Source: Ovis canadensis (Eukaryota > Chordata > Mammalia > Artiodactyla > Bovidae). From it: a stretch of 64,000 nt of DNA. The notes beneath the pieces were generated by a model. That model made no database searches and was not told where the DNA came from. It was given only the letters and a program-made list of their open reading frames with translations. The translations under genes and the position numbers were made by a program. The first letter of the stretch is position 1; the number at the start of each line of letters is the position of its first letter. Positions 58,631 through 64,000 of this stretch are shown piece after piece. Where the stretch lies: contig NC_091262.1 in NCBI RefSeq assembly GCF_042477335.2, positions 47,093,001 through 47,157,000 on the forward strand, written 5' to 3'.

Positions 58631-60069
58631 ATGGCCTTCCCTCCCTGGTTCCCATCATGCCAGCTTCCTCTCCTCCCCCAACTGTGGGGCTCCAAAGCTC
58701 AACTTCTCCACTACCAAAGAGAGTGGATTTCAGAAGCTCCCAGTGACATATGAGCCCCCAAGCCCTGATCTCTCCCCAAAATAAGAAATGATCTTCACCT
58801 CCAACCCCAAGCTCCCTGCAGGCCCTAAGGAGCATTCTAGCCTCTCCTTCCTGCATGCATCCACGTGTTTCTGTGGGTGGCTTCCAAGCCAATCGCTATA
58901 GCCGGAAACCCTTCAGCCCTCATCTACCTTGCCCACACAAACAGAAGGCACCTTTGAACTCTCCCCCACCCTTTTCTAGGAATCCAGAGGCTCCAAAAGG
59001 AGTCTGCAGGGCCTCCAGTCCCAGTGACCTGCTATCTGGGCCAGCAGGCAAACAGTAACCATGTCACTGTAGCAGATAAAGCTGCCATGAGGCCAGCCTG
59101 TTACAGCAAGTAACTGACATGCTCCTAGATCACACCTGGATTAGCAGCTGTCCTCCAAAGGCCGGAAGTTCTCATCTCCCATCTGGGCCTTGCCCTCACA
59201 GCCGCCTACTGTGATACTGCTGGCATTCTTTTGCTATTAGACAGCTAGCAGCTCTCCTGGCCTGCTCCTTCCCCTTGCCTTGCCCCAGGCAGCACCAAGC
59301 CTGCCTCAAATATTATGGAATATTTGGTTCTACCAGGAAGCTCTTGGTGTAAACAAGCTGTCAGTCACTGGGAGCTGACTCTAGGGCTCTTTGTTCAGAG
59401 GCAGTTGCGTGACATTTTGGATTTTTGTGCTGCCCAAGAAACCACAGTGTATGCATGAGGGAAGCTGCAGGATGGGAAATGTGAAGAAGCAGCTGCTAAA
59501 TTGGGACTGAAAAAAGGTATCTGGTGGTGGTGGTGGTGTGTGGCGGAGGAGGTGTTTCTACAGGTCCCAGGGAGGTAATGCTAACGAGGATGGAAGGTTT
59601 GTTCAGCAGCAGCAGCAGTCTATTTGCCAGCAGCTTCAGGGCAGAAAGAAACTGGCTGGGTGAACTTCACTTTCCCATCTATAAAATGGAATTAAATATA
59701 CTAGTTGATTCTATCATGAGGCTTTGTGTTTAGAGTGCAGTGAAACTCTCAGCAGTATAAGGACCACAAAACGCATACACATAACCCAGATATAATCCAT
59801 GGCTTCATATGGCTTAGTCCTGCAATGCCAACACACCAGAGAAGCACACACTGGCAAAGAAATTTAAAAGACCTAGTATTCTAGTGATTTCCAGTGGGGA
59901 GAGGAAAGTGGGGACGGAAAAGATAGGGATAGGGGAAGAGGAGGTGCAAACTGAAACTGTAACTCAGATTGAGACTTGGCTTCATGGTCTTTTAACTGAG
60001 ATTGCTCCTGGTCTCAGGACTTAATGAAGTTCATGATGTCTCATCACAGAAAGGATTCAGTGAGAGACA
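58631..60069. other. Unassigned sequence
   Basis: Single-copy-looking. 59323-59480 holds TGTAAACAA (forkhead-like) and AAACCACAG (RUNX-like) close together. 59523-59540 is a short GGT repeat. 59630-59730 has a faint MIR-like CCCATCTATAAAATGGAATT. No gene. Confidence 0.35.
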
Positions 60070-60480
60070 AAGTGATAGGTGAGAAGTATTTAGAGAGAAA
60101 CACACTCTACAGAGTGTAGGCCATCTCAGGTGAGAGCAGCGCCAGGATATAGGGTTGTCAGTTTTTACAGGGGTGGGTAATTTTATAGGCTAATGAGTGG
60201 GAGGAATACTTGCGCTATTTTGGGGAAGGGTTAGGAGCTTCCAGGAGTTGGGCCACTGCCTACTTTTGACCTTTGTGGTTGGCCTTAGAACTGTAATGGC
60301 CCCTGTAGCTGTGTCATGTAGCATGCTGATGTGTTACAATGAGCTTATACCGAGGCTCAAGGTCTAGTGGAAGTTGAGCTTCCAGCACCTTGGACCTATT
60401 TGGTTTTAATCAGTTTATGTCGTATCCTTGAGCTATGTTATCCTTTTAAAAGTTGTGCCCTGCTCCCTTCCCTCCTGTTT
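60070..60480. mobile_element. Probable ancient interspersed repeat (LTR-like)
   Basis: TTTATAGGCTAATGAGTGGG, TAGCATGCTGATGTGTTACA and GAGGCTCAAGGTCTAGTGGA follow the order of a mammalian repeat I recall but cannot name. No ends or TSD set. Confidence 0.35.
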
Positions 60481-60489
60481 CAAAACTAT

Positions 60490-60796
60490 AGTGAAAGTTG
60501 CTAAGTCGTGTCCAACTTTTTGAGACCTCATGAACTATACAGTCCATGGAATTCTCCAGGCCAGAATACGGGAGTGGGTAGCCTTTCCCTTCTCCAGGGG
60601 ATCTTCCCAACCCAGGGATCAAACTCAGGCCTCCCTCATTGGAGGCAGATTCTTTACTAGCTGAGTCACAAGGGAAGCCCAAGAATCCTGAAGTGGGTAG
60701 CCTATCCCTTCTCCAGCAGATCTTCCCGACCCAGGAATCAAACTGGGGTCTCCTGCACTGCAGGTGGATTCTTTATCAACTGAGCTATCAGGGAAC
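60490..60796 (-). mobile_element. Bov-tA SINE with internal tandem duplication
   Basis: Minus-strand Bov-tA (60490-60680) whose head half (about 60563-60680) is repeated with variation at 60681-60796, a period of about 118 bases. Each unit ends in an antisense tRNA-like head (GAGTCACAAGGGAAGCCC; GAGCTATCAGGGAACCA). Confidence 0.88.
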
Positions 60797-60799
60797 CAC

Positions 60800-60960
60800 A
60801 ATGTATAAAATAAATAAGCCACAAGGATATATTGTACAGCATAGAGAATATAGTCATGTTACATAATAACTTTAAATGGCGTATAATCTATAAAAATACT
60901 GTGTTGTATCCCTGAAACCAATATTGTAAATCAACTATACTTCAATATAAATAAACCCAA
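60800..60960 (+). mobile_element. Ruminant L1 3' end
   Basis: AAGGATATATTGTACAGCAT to CAACTATACTTCAATATAAA, plus-strand L1 tail. Confidence 0.75.
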
Positions 60961-61436
60961 TCTTTACTTGAGTTTCTTGAAGAACATTAAAGTCTGTCAA
61001 ACTCACAATCCTCAGCAACCTTCCTCAAAAATCCTTTTACTCCCCACTCCCACCTCCTTGCACCTCTTAGCAGTTCAGAAACTCTATTATGTCAGTTCCC
61101 AAACTGTAGCCCACCTTCTGGCCAGCCTGCATGGCTCTGCGGCTCTCCCTCCATTCGGCACCTCTCAGCTCTTCAGGATGAAGTTCCCCAAGTCTCTGCT
61201 CCACACTTTCCTTTTTTCTCCCTTTACCCATTACCAGAATTTGTCACAGTAAAGGAGACTCTGGGACCAACCCAAAACGTAACATTCCTTCCTCTTTCCT
61301 CCCATCTCCTCAGTTCTATATCTCAATCCGTTTTTTCCCAAGTTCTACACCACAAAATGCTCAGGAACCATGAGGGCAGGCTGAACAATCCTGAGCGAAA
61401 ACACTGTGATAAGCTGGTCTGGGGCTGGGTCTTCAT
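60961..61436. other. Unassigned sequence
   Basis: C/T-rich; no gene or repeat recognised. Confidence 0.3.
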
Positions 61437-61672
61437 TGGGGCGAGCAGGCTTTCTCTAGTTGTGACATGCTGGCTTCTCCTGTTGCAGAGCAGGGGCTCT
61501 AGAGCGTGCGGGCTCAGGGCTCAGTGGTTGCGGCGTGTGGGTTCTCTCATTAAGGTGAGCAGGCTTAGTTGCCCTGCAGCGTGTGAGACCTTGGTTCCTC
61601 CATCAGGGATCGAACCAGCATCCCCTGTGTTGAAAGGAGGACTCTTAACCACTGGGTCACCAGGGAAGTCCC
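61437..61672 (-). mobile_element. CHR-type tRNA SINE
   Basis: Minus strand; GCGAGCAGGCTTTCTCTAG, GAGCAGGGGCTCTAGAGCG, antisense head ending GGGTCACCAGGGAAGTCCC. Confidence 0.87.
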
Positions 61673-61796
61673 AGAGCAAAATTCTTTTTAGTGGGTGGGA
61701 CTGGGAACCGTTAATAAGTCTTGCACCACCACGCGCACAAGTGTCATTAAGTTCTCCTTCCCCCTACTTGCCACAAGGACTGTGGTTTTAACACTT

Positions 61797-62010
61797 TCTG
61801 TGGTGGTGGTGGAGTTGCTCAGTCGTGTCCGACTCTTGCGACACCATGGCCTATAGCCTACCAGGCTTCTCAGTCCATGGGATTCTCCAGGCAAGAATAC
61901 TGGAGTGGGTCACCATTTCCTTCTCCAGGGGATCTTCCCGACCCAGAAATTGAACCCAGGTCTCCTGCACTGCAGGCAGATTCTTTACCAACTGAGCTAC
62001 AAGGGAAGCC
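61797..62010 (-). mobile_element. Bov-tA SINE
   Basis: Minus strand, full length. TSD aacactt at 61790-61796 and 62011-62017. Starts with a GGT-rich tail. Confidence 0.92.
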
Positions 62011-62068
62011 AACACTTCAGTCTTGCTGATTTTCCTTCAAATCATGAAGGAAAAAACTCTTTTGCATG

Positions 62069-62418
62069 CCCCCTTTCCAGAACCATGGGTGTGGCCGAGG
62101 CCTTCAGCTCAGCCTGGCTTCCCTGACTTAGCCTCTGGCTTCCTCCCCGACTCCAGTTTCTCAAGTCTCCAGTCTGTCCTGCATGTTCCACGCAGCAGAT
62201 CTTTATCATACTCCATGCTCACCACGAGGCTGCCCTGCTGTACAGCTCCTGACCCCCAGCACACAGAGCCCAGGACCCCACCCAGGTACCTGCATCAACA
62301 CGTGACAGTGTGTCTCCACCCTCTGCCTCTGTTCTCACTACGCTGGCCCTCCAGGGAGCACCAGCCTGAGTGCCACTCCCTCCAAAAGGCATCGCCTGGC
62401 TGCTTCTCAGTTCTGAAT
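62069..62418 (+). repeat. Inverted duplication, arm A
   Basis: About 350 bases matching 63433-63785 in reverse complement, about nine bases in ten identical by eye. The sequence is not one of the SINE, LINE or LTR families present elsewhere in the window. A frame (62023-62430) runs through it but contains no known domain. Confidence 0.9.
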
Positions 62419-62910
62419 CACGGCACTTAGAGTCTATGTCACAGTTTCACTTTTTGTTTTCTCCATCACTTGATTGTTTTAACTGTTTTAAAGCCTTGAG
62501 TCTTCTTCCCATAAGACCATTAGCTCTTTGAGACCAGGGACCTCAAAAACTTATAAGGAGCACCCAGGGATACTCAGAAGTCATCTTCCTCTATTATTAG
62601 CTCATGACAAGAAAAACAGACCATTTCTACTCCAAAGGCCTTGATGGAAATCTCCAGATAACCCCTGCCAAGTCTTTTGCATCAATTCCCTATCAAGTCA
62701 TTTTTAAGAACTTCTGGATAAAGGGCAGAGGGAACCCTTTTAAAAATATATGTATTTATGGCTTTCGTGGTGGATAATATATTCATCTGGCTCAAAACTT
62801 AAGTCAGCTGCCTACCTTTGTTTCTCAACCACTCAGCTCCCCTGCCGAGAGGCAAACAATGGACTGAATTCTTGTTTTTCAATAGGTATTCTAGCAAATA
62901 GATCCTCATT
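62419..62910. other. Unassigned, possibly L2-derived
   Basis: ACCATTAGCTCTTTGAGACC resembles the 3' end of an L2, but the match is weak. No gene. Confidence 0.3.
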
Positions 62911-63432
62911 TTCGCTCTTTTTTTTTAATACACAAGCTAACATGCAATATATATTGTTCTCCATCTTATACTTTGTTTACTAATGTAACTCAGACATCTT
63001 CCCAGGTCAAACCTAGAGAGCTTCCTCACTGTGGCTGTGTCATGTTCCAGTGTAAGGATGACCCTGATTTATTTAACCAACCAACCTTTTAAAAATGTTT
63101 GTGTGTTTGGCAGTGTCAGGTCTTAGCTGCAGCACGCAGGATCTTTGCTGCCTCACGCAGGCATCTCGCGGTACCTGGACTCTCTTGGGGCGCGTGGGCT
63201 CAGGAGCCGGAGCACTCTGGCCTCAATTGCTCCACGGCATGTGGGACCTCAGTTCCCTGACCAGGGATCGATAACCACGTCCCCTGCATTGTAAGGCAGG
63301 TTCTTAACCACTGGACCACATCAACCAAACTTTAGTTGTTAGACGGCAAGAGTGTTTCCAGTCCTTTACTACCATATGCAATGCTTCCATAATAGACTTG
63401 TTCAGACAAAATGTCACACTGAAATGAGAGTT
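62911..63432 (-). mobile_element. Old L1 3' fragment, split by a CHR SINE
   Basis: 62911-63089 and 63323-63432: GATGACCCTGATTTATTTAA and GTGTTTCCAGTCCTTTACTA follow the antisense L1 3' UTR order. Confidence 0.55.
63090..63322 (-). mobile_element. CHR-type tRNA SINE
   Basis: Minus strand; GGCAGTGTCAGGTCTTAGC to antisense head TAACCACTGGACCACA. aaccaamcttt copies at both sides (63079-63090 and 63323-63333) suggest the TSD. Confidence 0.82.
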
Positions 63433-63785
63433 TTCAGAATTGAGAAGAAGCCAGGCGATGCCTTTTGGAGGGAGTGGCACTCAGGCTGGTGCTCCCTGGA
63501 GGGCCAGCGTAGTGAGAACAGATGCAGAGGGTGGAGACACGCTGCCACGTGCTACTGTGGGTACTTGGGTAGGGTCCTGGACTCTGCATGCTGCGGGGTC
63601 AGGAGCTGTACAGCAGGGCAGCCTCATGGTGGGCATGGAGTGTAGTAAAGATCTGCTGCATGCAACATGCAGGACAGACTGGAGACTTGAGAAGCTGGAG
63701 TCGGGGAGAAAGCCAGAGGCTAAGTCAGGGAAGCCAGGCTGAGCTGAAGGCCTCGGCCACACCCATGCTTCTGGAAAGGGAGGGG
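63433..63785 (-). repeat. Inverted duplication, arm B
   Basis: Reverse-complement copy of 62069-62418. It is bounded by actgaaatgagagttttca at 63418-63436 and actgaaatgagggttttca at 63793-63811 (18 of 19 identical), as if it had been inserted with a TSD. No poly(A) is seen at either end. Confidence 0.9.
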
Positions 63786-63811
63786 ATTTCTAACTGAAAT
63801 GAGGGTTTTCA

Positions 63812-63892
63812 ACTTACTAGGTTGGTGAGAGTGAGGAAATGGCACGCTCATACTTTGCTGGTAAGCGTGTAAATTAATATAACCTCTTTGTA
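63812..63892 (+). mobile_element. L1 fragment
   Basis: GTAAGCGTGTAAATTAATAT and neighbours resemble the plus-strand L1 3' region; short and weak. Confidence 0.4.
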
Positions 63893-63982
63893 GATCTTCC
63901 CAACACAGGGATTGAACCTAGTCTCTTGTGTCTCCTACATTGGCAGGCGAATTCCTTACACTGTGCAACCTGGGAACCTTGC
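63893..63982 (-). mobile_element. Bov-tA SINE head
   Basis: GATCTTCCCAACACAGGGAT through an antisense tRNA-like head; body truncated. Confidence 0.75.
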
Positions 63983-64000
63983 CTTTGGGCTACTGCTAGG

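Noticed and set aside
62023-62430. 135-codon frame conserved in the inverted copy at 63481-63762
   Set aside because: The similarity follows the DNA duplication. Changes do not favour synonymous sites by eye, and the frames differ in length.
1-64000. Regular spacing of similar repeats that might suggest a CRISPR array, integron or phage region
   Set aside because: The repeats are eukaryotic SINEs and LINEs with TSDs. There are no bacterial genes, ribosome binding sites or operons.

Overview
The window looks like nuclear DNA of a ruminant, most likely a bovid (cattle, buffalo, sheep or goat; the species cannot be told from this). The signs are many copies of the RTE retrotransposon BovB, its partner SINEs Bov-tA and Bov-A2 (the latter with AGC-repeat tails), older cetartiodactyl CHR-type SINEs, ruminant-type L1 3' ends and two bovid-style endogenous retroviral LTRs. 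I find no intact protein-coding gene, no RNA gene, no CRISPR array and no undescribed multi-gene system. The open reading frames over 200 codons are decayed BovB pieces; most other long ones are antisense shadows of BovB or SINE sequence. Family names rest on recognition from memory, not on a search.

Layout. Bases 1-7000: old L1 3' ends with SINEs and three BovB copies inserted. 7541-26320: about 19 kb of nested L1/HAL1-like sequence, mostly on the + strand, cut by BovB copies (7813-8671, 16305-18364, 22330-23309), CHR SINEs and Bov SINEs, many with readable target-site duplications (TSDs). 26464-27804: a class-II-like solo LTR on the minus strand. 28821-31285: an old L1 3' end holding a bare poly(T) insertion and a BovB whose 5' part is inverted, in the way twin priming predicts. 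31870-36835: another old L1 holding an older minus-strand BovB that was split by a nearly full-length plus-strand BovB (32240-35451). 36840-42660: L1/HAL1-like DNA on the minus strand with a MaLR-like LTR, a hairpin made from L1 tails, several SINEs and one processed pseudogene of 14-3-3 epsilon (YWHAE). 42661-57267: the most gene-like composition, GC-richer and poorer in repeats, with a solo gamma-type LTR (45962-46472), MIR fragments and a few SINEs, but no recognisable exon. 57268-58574: the best-preserved BovB, inserted into a MIR. 58631-64000: mostly unassigned sequence with SINEs, and a 350-base inverted duplication (62069-62418 and 63433-63785) whose second copy is flanked by 19-base direct repeats.

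Nothing here works together as a pathway. The content records successive retrotransposition: ancient MIR and L1/HAL1, then CHR SINEs, LTRs and BovB, then Bov-tA/Bov-A2. The nesting order can be read from insertion sites. The points most worth checking are the inverted duplication, the tail-only insertions, the twin-primed BovB and the nested BovB pair.
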